From JAAYYF01 sp040255585 (GTDB lineage: Bacteria; Deinococcota; Deinococci; Deinococcales; Trueperaceae), in the NCBI GenBank assembly GCA_040255585.1, contig JBDZVI010000067.1:1-16522 (forward strand): a stretch of 16,522 nt of DNA. Direction: 5' to 3'. Positions within the stretch are counted from its first letter, which is position 1, and the number at the start of each line of letters is the position of its first letter. This document shows, one piece after another, positions 1 to 7,066 of this stretch. The position numbers and the translations under genes are program-made. A model generated the notes under the pieces. It was not told the origin of the DNA. It searched no databases and worked only from the letters and a program-made list of their open reading frames with translations.

Positions 1-51
<51 letters not shown>

Positions 52-96
52 ACGTCGTACGCGCTCCGGCAACCGACCGGCCCCGAAGCGAAGCTA

Positions 97-126
97 AGTC
101 TACCGACGGCGCCGCGGCCGTGTCAA
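97..126 (-). promoter_or_regulatory. sigma70-type promoter of the tRNA-Ala gene
   Basis: Reading the minus strand, TTGACA (126-121, perfect -35) is followed after an 18-nt spacer by TAGACT (102-97, a 4 of 6 match to the -10 consensus including the key TA...T). Transcription would start near position 90, giving a leader of about 40 nt before the mature tRNA 5' end at 51. The placement between the dinB-like stop codon and the tRNA supports the tRNA having its own promoter. Confidence 0.6.
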
Positions 127-187
127 ACGCCTGTAGCGGGTTCCTTCTCTTGAGGAGGCGTTGGGCTCGAAGACTCTCTACTGGTCT

Positions 188-724
188 TCACGACCTGCCG
201 GACAAGTGCCGCCTGATGTGGTGCCGCGCATGCAACGCCGCCATCTGTACGCTTCCGAGCGGCGTCAACTCGCCGAAGAAGGGGTTCGTGTTGGCTACCA
301 CGTCCGCCAGGCCGTCAGCCTCGGCGGCCTTGGCCACCTCGATGAGCTTCCGGGTGGAACTCCTGAGCGCCGCCGCCACGCCTTCCAACGTCAGGTCGTC
401 TCCGGGTTCCACTTCCGGGATGTTCACCACCAGCCCACCGTCTTGCGCGATGAAGCCCTTCTCCGTCCTGAGCGGCTCCTGCCCCCGCATCACGCGCCTC
501 AGGCTGTAGGCGTAGACGTCCGTGACACGCTGCAAATGGTCGGCCACGCCAAGGGGCGTCCACTTACCAGGCGCCACCGGGGTTCTCAGAGCCTCGGGGC
601 CGAGCGCCTCGAGTCTTGCGATCACTCCCTCCACCGCCGCCTCGACCTGCTCGCCGGCGGCAGCGACCGTGTCACCGAACTGCCGTAGCGGTGCTTGAGA
701 GTAGTACTCCTTGATCTGCTCCAT
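188..724 (-). CDS. DinB family protein (DinB-like four-helix bundle)
   Basis: The product is 178 residues, typical for the DinB/YfiT-like fold: soluble four-helix bundles that bind a divalent metal through a histidine triad. Several family members are thiol (bacillithiol/mycothiol)-dependent transferases, and many are stress-induced and uncharacterised. The first conserved segment, GKWTPLGVADHLQRV (about 53-67), supplies H63. The C-terminal segment HARHHIRRHL (165-174) supplies the clustered histidines H165, H168, H169 and H173. No signal peptide or membrane helix is seen. An upstream in-frame start at 769 is possible, but the ATG at 724 is preferred because a strong AAGGAGG (741-735) lies 10 nt before it. 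It follows the RES toxin by 84 nt on the same strand. The enzymatic role, if any, is unknown. Confidence 0.8.
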   Translation of the reverse strand: MEQIKEYYSQAPLRQFGDTVAAAGEQVEAAVEGVIARLEALGPEALRTPVAPGKWTPLGVADHLQRVTDVYAYSLRRVMRGQEPLRTEKGFIAQDGGLVVNIPEVEPGDDLTLEGVAAALRSSTRKLIEVAKAAEADGLADVVANTNPFFGELTPLGSVQMAALHARHHIRRHLSGRS

Positions 725-776
725 CGAGCTCACGCCTCCTTGAGTGGCCCGTTCAAGACAGCGCTCCAATGCGGCT

Positions 777-800
777 CTATGTACATACTGACCTACATGG
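777..800. promoter_or_regulatory. imperfect inverted repeat upstream of the DinB gene
   Basis: In the 84-nt gap between the RES toxin stop and the DinB gene, CTATGTA (777-783) is mirrored by TACATGG (794-800) with one mismatch, 10 nt apart. The left half also contains the 8-bp palindrome ATGTACAT (779-786). The position would suit a regulator site for the DinB gene, but no matching -35/-10 pair is convincing, and nothing in the sequence says which protein would bind. Confidence 0.25.
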
Positions 801-808
801 GCGGTCGG

Positions 809-1300
809 CTACTTGAGCCGCGGATCCCACGTCAGGTCATAGACGGGGCCGGGCACGACGGCGGTCGCGAAGTCAGGGTGTCTGGGGTTGATGACGTAGG
901 TGAGGTAAGCCGGATCGTAGCGGAGCTCGGGCGGGACGATGACGCTCGGGACCGCGAGGACCGGCGCGATGAGGCTGTCGAGCCACTCGTCGCCGGCGAC
1001 TTGCGTCCGCAACGGTTCTGGATGCGAATTCCACCCTGCGGGCAGATCGGTCGCGGCCAGAGTAGCGACGGCATCCTCGGCGAAGCTCACCGCGTGGAAG
1101 ACGTGCAGCGTCCTGCGGAAGGCCTCCGCGTCATCGACGTGAACGAGCACCTCCAGCATCGCGAGGCTGAGGTTGCCGCTCGTGTAGATCGCGTCGTGCC
1201 CGGGCGTGTTCCAGCGACCTCCGAAAAGGCGCGCGCCTACGCCGGTCATCGTAGTGTCGCGATACTGGGCCTTGCTGATGCGGTAGGTAGTGCGGCTCAG
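809..1300 (-). CDS. RES-domain toxin (NAD+ phosphorylase/hydrolase type), probable CTG start
   Basis: RES toxins degrade NAD+ and arrest growth. The name-giving residues are all present: R29 in GARLFGGRWN, E50 in LAMLEVLVH and S119 in VPSVIVPPE, followed by the hallmark VINPRHPDF (136-144). The first ATG in frame (1249) would remove the conserved N-terminal YRISKAQY segment. That segment is encoded in frame just upstream, with no ATG, GTG or TTG for at least 25 codons before it. A CTG at 1300-1298 overlaps the antitoxin stop (CTGA) and gives 163 residues, a normal length for the family. Translation is therefore probably coupled to the antitoxin. About seven extra residues sit between PPE and the VINPRHP motif compared with many RES proteins. 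The family call is firm; the start is inferred. Confidence 0.88.
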   Translation of the reverse strand: MSRTTYRISKAQYRDTTMTGVGARLFGGRWNTPGHDAIYTSGNLSLAMLEVLVHVDDAEAFRRTLHVFHAVSFAEDAVATLAATDLPAGWNSHPEPLRTQVAGDEWLDSLIAPVLAVPSVIVPPELRYDPAYLTYVINPRHPDFATAVVPGPVYDLTWDPRLK

Positions 1301-1749
1301 CTGACGACCCCGTGCGCCATGCGGCCAAGGAGCTTGACGACGTAATCGCTGCCCTGCGGGGTGCTGGCGAACTCGAGCGGGACCTCCCCGCCGAGAGCGA
1401 CTTTGGGGTGCGTGAGCCAGCGCCGCGCCGCATCCTTGTCGCCACCGAAGTACTCCTCCGCCGCCTCTACCACTCTCGCGACCTGGTACACCCTGCTCGA
1501 TGCGTCCGCCGACAACGGCTTGCGCGTCTTCTGATGGCTATGGAAGGTGCTCTCTGGGATCCCGGCGACCTCGAGGACGTACTTGCTCGGGCGGTCGAGC
1601 TGCCTGGCCAAGGCGTGGACGACGGAACTCGGAAGCCCTTCCTTGATGCGGGCCGCGACCTCGAACTCACTATCCGCTTCGAGGGCCAGAGCACGCACGC
1701 CCAGAACGGGCGGCGCGGAGCGGGTTGGAACGAACATGGCGCCGGCCAT
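1297..1749 (-). CDS. Xre/MbcA/ParS-type antitoxin of the RES toxin
   Basis: This 150-residue protein is the cognate antitoxin type for RES toxins. The N-terminal half holds a degenerate Xre-like helix-turn-helix (about residues 40-90, including VVHALARQLDRP and IPESTFHSHQK), which usually binds its own promoter. The C-terminal MbcA/ParS toxin-binding domain (about 90-150) shows the family pattern AARRWLTHPKVALGG, then P, FASTPQG and VVKLLGRMAHG. ATG at 1749 is chosen because GGAGG (1760-1756) lies 6 nt upstream; a GTG one codon earlier is too close to that site. The gene overlaps the RES toxin by 4 nt, the expected antitoxin-first order. Autoregulation of the pair is likely by family precedent but is not demonstrated by the sequence. 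Confidence 0.88.
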   Translation of the reverse strand: MAGAMFVPTRSAPPVLGVRALALEADSEFEVAARIKEGLPSSVVHALARQLDRPSKYVLEVAGIPESTFHSHQKTRKPLSADASSRVYQVARVVEAAEEYFGGDKDAARRWLTHPKVALGGEVPLEFASTPQGSDYVVKLLGRMAHGVVS

Positions 1750-1762
1750 CACACACCTCCAT

Positions 1763-1803
1763 CCATGGGTTCAGTCTACCCCAGATATGGAGTGCTGAGT
1801 TAA
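1763..1803 (-). promoter_or_regulatory. candidate promoter/operator of the toxin-antitoxin pair
   Basis: In the 50-nt gap after the VOC gene, the minus strand has TTAACT (1803-1798) and TAGACT (1778-1773), a weak sigma70-like pair with a long 19-nt spacer. It overlaps an imperfect inverted repeat (CCAT at 1763-1766 with ATGG at 1787-1790, and GGGT at 1767-1770 with ACCC at 1778-1781). An operator there would let the Xre-like antitoxin repress its own transcription. The evidence is positional and the motifs are weak, so read-through from the upstream operon remains possible. Confidence 0.3.
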
Positions 1804-2255
1804 CTCCAAGCCTGCAGCTCGACGATGTTCCCTTCTGGATCGGTCACGTAACACCACGTGACCTTCGAGCCGCCCGTGCGCTCCAGCGTGACGATCTCGC
1901 CGACGCTCCGCCCACCGGCGGCCAGGACGCGCTCCCGCGCGTCGGCCACGGACGCGACCTCAAAAGCGAGGTGTCCGTAGCCGGGGCGGTTGACGGCCGT
2001 GCCGGGCGCCTCCAACAGTGGGGAGTACGCGTAGATCTCGAGCGTCGGCCCCATGTCGCCGTGTCCGGGCAGGCGCAGGTGCACCCCGGCCATCCTGGCG
2101 CCCGCCACGCCCGTACCGGCCTCGAGGAGAGCGCCGGCATCGTCGCGCTCGGGCGGCACGAACCGGCAGCCGAAGAGGTCGGTGTAGAACGCGGCCAAGG
2201 CCCGCCAGTCGCGGGCGACGAGGTTCGTGTGCGCGTAGCGGGCACCTTCGATCAT
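1800..2255 (-). CDS. VOC superfamily protein (glyoxalase/extradiol dioxygenase fold)
   Basis: The 151-residue protein is two beta-alpha-beta-beta-beta modules of the vicinal oxygen chelate fold. Candidate metal ligands fall at the expected places: H9 (YAHTN), E73 (TLEIYAY), H95 (GYGHLAF) and E146 (GNIVELQ). The C-terminal segment VTDPEGNIVELQAW is a hallmark of the group. Members include glyoxalase I, epimerases, dioxygenases and resistance proteins, and the sequence does not fix which. The gene starts 9 nt after the isomerase-like gene, with no strong ribosome binding site visible, so it is probably translated from the same message. This suggests, without proving, a role in the sugar pathway such as handling a reactive carbonyl by-product. 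Confidence 0.82.
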   Translation of the reverse strand: MIEGARYAHTNLVARDWRALAAFYTDLFGCRFVPPERDDAGALLEAGTGVAGARMAGVHLRLPGHGDMGPTLEIYAYSPLLEAPGTAVNRPGYGHLAFEVASVADARERVLAAGGRSVGEIVTLERTGGSKVTWCYVTDPEGNIVELQAWS

Positions 2256-2264
2256 GCGGCCAGA

Positions 2265-3584
2265 TTACAGCCGCGTGAACGGCAACCCCGCCTGCTTCGC
2301 GAACGCACCGAGCGCCTCGGCAACCTCACCATGCACGAACGACACGTGGTGCTCCCAGCCTCCGCTCAACAGTTCCTCGACCACGGCGGCGGCGTTCGTG
2401 CGCGTGGTCCGCACGCGGCCCGCGGCCCGCCGCAGGGTCAAGCGCTCATCCAGGACTTCCACCTCGATGAGCAGCAGTCGGTAAGCCCCGCGGCTGTAGC
2501 CCAGGCGCGCCACGACCCCCGCCCCCGGCTTGAGCGAGAACTCGAGCTCGCGCCCGTCCGCGCCGAACCTGATCTCGCTCGGGGAGCGCGCGAGCTTGGT
2601 ACCGCCCCCGTAATGCCAGAGGACGAGCGTGGAAGCGCTCGCGTCGAACGCGCTGATGTCCGCGAAGAACGGCATGCCGCCGCCTGTCAGGCGCGCGAGC
2701 AGCTCCATCGTCACGGCGCCGTTGACGTCGCCTTCGGGCGCCACGTTCACGCCGTCGTCCTGCAGCCAGCTGAGCGCCGGCCAGATGCCGGCCGGGATCT
2801 CGGGGACGAACGGCGCCATCTCGGGCCAGTCCTTGATGGCCACCGCGCCGAGCCCACCGGCCGCAACGGCCTCGAAGAGTGCGCCGTAGTACCGCCCCAA
2901 CCACCGCACGGCCTCGGGTCCTAGCTCTCCCCCCTCGATGGTGGGGAACACCTCGACGGGCGGCTCCCTGAAAGCACCCGCCTTCACGCGGTCCGTGACT
3001 TCCTGGATGCCCAAGTGCTCCACTCGCACGCCGAACGTGCGCCGCAGCAGCAGCTCGTCGAACGTGGCCGGATAGAAGCCGGGCGCGCGGTAGCCGAGGA
3101 GGCCGACGACGCTGCCGCGCAGGCCCTGCAGCGCGGCAGCCGCGCGGGCGTGCTGCACGAGACGCGCGGCGGCGCGCCCCTCGCGCGGGTCGCCGAAGAC
3201 GTACGAGAACCTGTGCCCCAGTTCCGCCAGCGTGTACGTCGCCATGTTCAGGCCGCACAGACTGTTGTTCGGCACGCGGCCGTCCGCGAGCGGCTCGGGG
3301 AAGCCGCTCAGGACGACGGGCACGCCGAGGGTCTCGGCCACCTGGGCGGGCGTGTTGCCGTCGGGGAACGTACCGAGCTGGAACACAGCCGCGCTCACGT
3401 CGGCCTGCCGTATGGCGGCGAGCGCGTCCGCGAGCTCGGCGCCGTTCGTGACCGTCCGCGTCGGTCCCACCACGGTGAACTCCCCCTCCAGCGCCGCGCG
3501 GGTGGCACCGACCATCTCGTCGGCGCGAGCCACGTCGAACCACGGCACGCCCACGGACACGAGTCCGACCTTGCTCTTCGTCAT
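2265..3584 (-). CDS. L-fucose isomerase-like sugar isomerase
   Basis: The 439-residue protein belongs to the L-fucose/L-arabinose isomerase-like group, Mn2+-dependent aldose-ketose isomerases. The catalytic signatures are visible: PEGDVNGAVTM with E284, FFADISAFD with D309 and TLVLWHYGG with H324, matching the Glu-Asp-His metal set of FucI. The N-terminal segment AAVFQLGTFPDGN (65-77) and the GFPEP/NNSLCGLN region are also typical of the group. It is clearly shorter than E. coli FucI (about 590 residues), so the exact sugar should not be assumed. ATG at 3584 is chosen over an upstream extension rich in Arg. It overlaps the kinase stop codon (ATGA), and AAGGGAG lies about 10 nt upstream. Translational coupling to the kinase implies that isomerisation and phosphorylation are consecutive steps. 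Confidence 0.85.
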   Translation of the reverse strand: MTKSKVGLVSVGVPWFDVARADEMVGATRAALEGEFTVVGPTRTVTNGAELADALAAIRQADVSAAVFQLGTFPDGNTPAQVAETLGVPVVLSGFPEPLADGRVPNNSLCGLNMATYTLAELGHRFSYVFGDPREGRAAARLVQHARAAAALQGLRGSVVGLLGYRAPGFYPATFDELLLRRTFGVRVEHLGIQEVTDRVKAGAFREPPVEVFPTIEGGELGPEAVRWLGRYYGALFEAVAAGGLGAVAIKDWPEMAPFVPEIPAGIWPALSWLQDDGVNVAPEGDVNGAVTMELLARLTGGGMPFFADISAFDASASTLVLWHYGGGTKLARSPSEIRFGADGRELEFSLKPGAGVVARLGYSRGAYRLLLIEVEVLDERLTLRRAAGRVRTTRTNAAAVVEELLSGGWEHHVSFVHGEVAEALGAFAKQAGLPFTRL

Positions 3585-4582
3585 GCGTTCACGCTCCCTT
3601 CGCCGGCGGCGCGGCCGGCAACCAAGGCTTCGACCTCGGCACGGCCAGGTATGCCAGCCCTGCCGCCCGGTGCGCGGCATTTGAGTGCCGCCGCGGCCGA
3701 CGCGAAGCGCACGGCCTCCCGCACCGCCACCCCTTCTGACCTGGCCAGCGCGTAGGCGCCGTGGAAGACGTCGCCGGCGCCCGTCGTGTCCACCACGTCC
3801 ACGGGGAAGGCCGGCACGTGACCCTCTTCGACCCTGTGATCCTCGCCCCCGTGACCCTCCTCACCACTGCCGCCGGCACTACCGGCGCGGCCGGCAACGT
3901 GGTACCAGGCGCCACGCGCCCCGTCCGTGACAACGACCTCCCTGGCCTCGAACGACCCGGCCAACGCTCGAGCGGCCGCGGCGGGGTCGCTCTCGCCCGA
4001 CTCGCGCTCCGCGAAGGAGCGCGCCACCACGAGCAGGTCGACAAGCGGGAGGAGCTCGTCGAGGTGCGGCCAGCGCATGCCGGCGCCACCGTCGAGCGAC
4101 ACGCTCACGCCTGCCTCGCGCGCGACACGGGCCGCACGGATGGCCGTGAGGGGGTGGAAGCCGTCGATGTGCAGCAGGGCGGCGCCGCGCACGGCCGCCT
4201 CGAGCTGACCGCTCCACTCCGGCTCCGGGGCGGTGCCTTTGGAGTAGAGGATCGCGCGGTGGCCTAGGCCCTCTTCCACGAGGATGACGGCGGAAGGCGT
4301 TGAGGAGTCGGGCGCGAGCCCGACGAGCCCCGTGTCGACGCCCTCGCTAGCGAGCTGGGCGAGCACCGTCTCGGCAACCGGATCCCGCCCGAGCGCACCG
4401 GCGAAGCGCGCGCCGCCGCCAAGCCGGGCGCAGGCCACGGCCGCCGTGGCGGCCGGGCCGCCGCCGTGCATGCTCAAGGAGCGGACCTCGAACACCTCGT
4501 CGGACGCGGGCAGGCGCGGCACGACCGTCACGAAGTCGAGCGTCGCCATGCCTAGGAAGAGGATGGGAGAGTTCATGCGCAT
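3581..4582 (-). CDS. PfkB (ribokinase) family carbohydrate kinase
   Basis: This 333-residue kinase would phosphorylate the ketose made by the neighbouring isomerase, using ATP. The N-terminal region has GMATLDFV (11-18) and the glycine-rich HGGGPAATAAVACARLGG (39-56). The C-terminal signature DTTGAGDVF (265-273) forms the anion hole and carries the catalytic base D271. The PfkB family covers ribo-, fructo-, tagatose-6-P, sulfofructose and nucleoside kinases, so the substrate is not fixed. Residues 231-254 form a Gly/Glu/His-rich insertion just before the last beta-strand (see findings). The start is uncertain between ATG codons at 4582 and 4576, since neither has a strong ribosome binding site. 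The gap to the aldolase stop is about 60 nt, and the 3' end overlaps the isomerase start. Confidence 0.88.
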   Translation of the reverse strand: MRMNSPILFLGMATLDFVTVVPRLPASDEVFEVRSLSMHGGGPAATAAVACARLGGGARFAGALGRDPVAETVLAQLASEGVDTGLVGLAPDSSTPSAVILVEEGLGHRAILYSKGTAPEPEWSGQLEAAVRGAALLHIDGFHPLTAIRAARVAREAGVSVSLDGGAGMRWPHLDELLPLVDLLVVARSFAERESGESDPAAAARALAGSFEAREVVVTDGARGAWYHVAGRAGSAGGSGEEGHGGEDHRVEEGHVPAFPVDVVDTTGAGDVFHGAYALARSEGVAVREAVRFASAAAALKCRAPGGRAGIPGRAEVEALVAGRAAGEGSVNA

Positions 4583-4643
4583 GGCCACCGCCCCGATCCA
4601 CCGCACGGCGGAGGCGTGCCGAGCGAAACGTTCACCTGCCCGA

Positions 4644-5888
4644 TCACCTATCCGACGTCGCCGCGTCAGCGTACAGGCCCCGTATCTCGGCCGCGCGCCC
4701 GGCGAGGCCGAACGCGACCATGAGGTCGCCGGCCCAGTCGGCGACCCCCGCGGCCAGGCTCGCGCGGGTCTCGTCCGGAAGGTCGAGGAGGCGGCGCTTG
4801 AACGGGCCCCAGAGGCTCCAACGCCGCTGCCTGAAGAGTTGGTCGCCCACGCCGGAGGTGTCCGCGCCGCGTTCGGCGGCTCGGGCAGGACCACCCAGGG
4901 CGACGGCCATCAGCTCAGCGCGCAGCTCGGGCGGGAAGGCGGGCGAGTCGAAGACGAGGTCCTGCAGGTTCGTCGCCAGATGCACCTCGACAACGCCGCA
5001 GCCAGGCAGGGCAGCGAACTGGTCGCCCTGGAGCGTCGAGGCGCCGTGCTGGACGATGCCGGGGAGCCCCTTGGCCATGGCGACGTCGGCGAGCTCGCGC
5101 GCCAGCGCCGTGTCGAGCGGCATGCGGGCCGGCTTGCCGGACGCGTCAGTCATGCCGCCGTGGCGCGTGCCGGTCTGGACGCTCACCTTGCCGAAGGCGC
5201 CCGCGGCCGCGCCGGCGTGGCGCCGCACGAGGTCGACGAACACGTCGAGCTCCTCCGGCGTGGTGTTGGCTCCGCCGATCTCGCCAACCTCGCCACCGAA
5301 GATCGCACCGGCGGGCGCGTGAGGCGCCAACCGGGCTATCAGGCTCGCGGTGACGGCGGCGTTGCGGTCCTGCCGCGCCGCCGCGCTGGCGCCCTCCGCC
5401 GCGAGCGCGGCGGCGTCGAGATCGACTTGGAGGAAGCCACTGCCGAGCGCCGAGCGCGCGAGCGTCTCAACCTCGACAACGCTGGCGTCGTCGTCGCTCT
5501 CGACGGCGAAGTGGTCGCCCTGGATGAGGACGGGGCCGGGGTAGCCCGTCGAGGCGGCGGCCGCGCACACCAGGGCGGCGTACTGGGCGAACGACTGGTC
5601 GGCCACGGCGGCCTCGGACGGCGCCAGCTCGAACATCACGCCGGCCGCGTCCAGCTCCATGGCGCGCCGGTAGACGGCGCTCACCACGTCGAAGGTGAGG
5701 CCGCGCACGTTGAAGGCGGGCACCGTGAGTGGCGCGATCCGCCGCTCCGCGATGGCGCGGTAGACAGTACCGACGGGCGCGGGCGCCGCGCCGAAGCGCG
5801 CGCAGTCCGCCAGCAGGGCGGCGGCGAGCCCCGCCGCCTCGGAAGAGGGCGCGGCCGCCACCGCGTGAGCCGCCTGCCGCAAGGCCAT
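4644..5888 (-). CDS. class II (metal-dependent) fructose/tagatose-bisphosphate-type aldolase
   Basis: The 414-residue protein shows the class II aldolase core. QGDHF carries D125 and H126, FGGEVGEIGG carries E200 and E203, QTGTRHGGM carries H243, and IVQHGAST carries H281. VEVHLATNLQD (300-310) corresponds to the substrate-binding strand. These enzymes use Zn2+ to cleave a ketose (bis)phosphate into dihydroxyacetone phosphate and an aldehyde. About 50 residues precede and about 85 follow the barrel core, so it is longer than FbaA/KbaY enzymes and closer in length to the KbaZ/GatZ subunits, yet it keeps the metal ligands. ATG 5888 lies 8 nt after the enolase stop. Following the kinase in the pathway, it would cleave the phosphorylated ketose. 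The true substrate is unknown. Confidence 0.82.
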   Translation of the reverse strand: MALRQAAHAVAAAPSSEAAGLAAALLADCARFGAAPAPVGTVYRAIAERRIAPLTVPAFNVRGLTFDVVSAVYRRAMELDAAGVMFELAPSEAAVADQSFAQYAALVCAAAASTGYPGPVLIQGDHFAVESDDDASVVEVETLARSALGSGFLQVDLDAAALAAEGASAAARQDRNAAVTASLIARLAPHAPAGAIFGGEVGEIGGANTTPEELDVFVDLVRRHAGAAAGAFGKVSVQTGTRHGGMTDASGKPARMPLDTALARELADVAMAKGLPGIVQHGASTLQGDQFAALPGCGVVEVHLATNLQDLVFDSPAFPPELRAELMAVALGGPARAAERGADTSGVGDQLFRQRRWSLWGPFKRRLLDLPDETRASLAAGVADWAGDLMVAFGLAGRAAEIRGLYADAATSDR

Positions 5889-5896
5889 CCGACCGT

Positions 5897-7057
5897 TCAA
5901 CTCGCCACCGCCCGGCTGTCCCACGTCGCGACGACGTACGGCGCCACCGCCGCCCGGTCGAACTCCATGCCCATGCCGGGCGCGTCGCCGACGGTGATGT
6001 AACCGTCCGCGTCGACCTGGAACGGCCGGTCGAGCATGAAGTCGCGCGCGGCAGGCGTCCAGGCGGGCGGGTCGATGGGGAACTCGAACCAGTCGCAGTT
6101 GGGCGTCGCGGCGGCGAGCTGCAGGTTGGCCGCCAACCCGACGCCGTTCGACCAGGTGTGCGGGATGAAGCGCTTGTAGGCGAGCTCGGCCAAGGCGGCC
6201 ACCTTGCGCAGCTGGAACACGCCCTCGGAGAACGCGCAGTCGGCCTGGATGATGTCGTAGCAACCGCGGTCGATGAGGAGCTTGTACTCGTGCAGGCCGA
6301 GGTTGAGCTCGCCGCCCGCTATGGGGATGTCGACGGCGTCGCATAGGCGCGCCAGGCCGCCGTAGTCGTAGCGGTGCAGCGGCTCTTCCAGCCAGACGAC
6401 GCCGAGCTCCTCCATGGCCCTGGCGACGGCGAGAGCGTCCTCGAAGCGCCAGAAGTTGTGCGGGCCGGGGCTCGGCATGACGTGCGCCTGGTTGGCGTCG
6501 ACCATCAGTTCCATGGAGTCGCCGATGGCGGACCGCACCCCCTCGACGAACGCGATGTCCTCCCGGATGCTCGGGCGGCGCAGGCGCAGCTTGGCCGCCG
6601 TGAACCCGAGCGCCTTGAGGGCGCTCAGGCGCTCGACCTGCTCCTCGACCGAGGTGAGCTCCGCAAGGCTCGCGTACGCGCGGATGCGCCGCTTGTGCGC
6701 CCCCCACAGCCGGTACACGGGCATGCCGGCGGCCTTGCCGATGATGTCCCACAGGGCGGTCTCGAAGCCCCACGGGTAGCTGCCGTCACGCGCGGCGTTG
6801 CGCAGGATGGGACTGATCTCCTCCACCTGGAACGGGTCCTTGCCCAGCACGTACGGGGCGACCATGTCGGAGATGGTCGCGAGGCCGATCTGCCCCGTGT
6901 CGGGCGCGGCCCCGTAGCCGACGATGCCTTCGTCCGTCGTGACCTCGAGGAGCGTGCACGTGGTGTTGCTGAACTCCCTGCCGGGCGCCCACGAGGGCTT
7001 GAGAGGGCGCGGGAGCGGGTAGCGGATGACGGAGGCCGTGATGCGATCGATTCTCAT
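5897..7057 (-). CDS. enolase-superfamily protein, mandelate racemase/muconate lactonizing type
   Basis: The 386-residue protein is a full-length mandelate-racemase-type enolase-superfamily member. These enzymes abstract a proton alpha to a carboxylate; most in sugar operons dehydrate aldonate or aldarate acids. The capping domain is followed by a barrel with metal ligands D187 (MVDANQAH), an acidic pair at 224-225 (VWLEEP) and E250 (AGGELNLG). The general acid/base His-Asp dyad appears as H300 (IPHTWSNG) with D273 (IIQADCAF). At the usual KxK position the sequence reads K156-L-R158. TAAGGA, which includes the regulator's stop codon, lies 7 nt before the ATG, so the gene is coupled to the regulator. 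It may be a sugar-acid dehydratase or cycloisomerase; the substrate is not readable from sequence. Confidence 0.87.
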   Translation of the reverse strand: MRIDRITASVIRYPLPRPLKPSWAPGREFSNTTCTLLEVTTDEGIVGYGAAPDTGQIGLATISDMVAPYVLGKDPFQVEEISPILRNAARDGSYPWGFETALWDIIGKAAGMPVYRLWGAHKRRIRAYASLAELTSVEEQVERLSALKALGFTAAKLRLRRPSIREDIAFVEGVRSAIGDSMELMVDANQAHVMPSPGPHNFWRFEDALAVARAMEELGVVWLEEPLHRYDYGGLARLCDAVDIPIAGGELNLGLHEYKLLIDRGCYDIIQADCAFSEGVFQLRKVAALAELAYKRFIPHTWSNGVGLAANLQLAAATPNCDWFEFPIDPPAWTPAARDFMLDRPFQVDADGYITVGDAPGMGMEFDRAAVAPYVVATWDSRAVAS

Positions 7058-7066
7058 GCGCGTTCC

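Noticed and set aside
169..189. GAAGAC/GTCTTC inverted repeat at the end of the DinB gene as a terminator
   Set aside because: The 6-bp stem with a 9-nt loop overlaps the stop codon, is not GC-rich and has no T-tract after it.
1725..2924. Long plus-strand open frame (399 codons)
   Set aside because: It runs antisense across the VOC and isomerase genes, which have clear family motifs. Its translation is low-complexity Arg/Ala/Gly/His typical of GC-rich shadow frames.
2265..3680. Isomerase-like gene starting at 3680 (471 residues)
   Set aside because: The extra 32 residues are Arg-rich, overlap the end of the kinase gene and show no conservation pattern. The ATGA overlap and AAGGGAG favour 3584.
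4284..6002. Long plus-strand open frame (572 codons)
   Set aside because: It is antisense to the kinase, the aldolase and the end of the enolase gene, with no recognisable domain. High GC content makes stop codons rare in the opposite frame.
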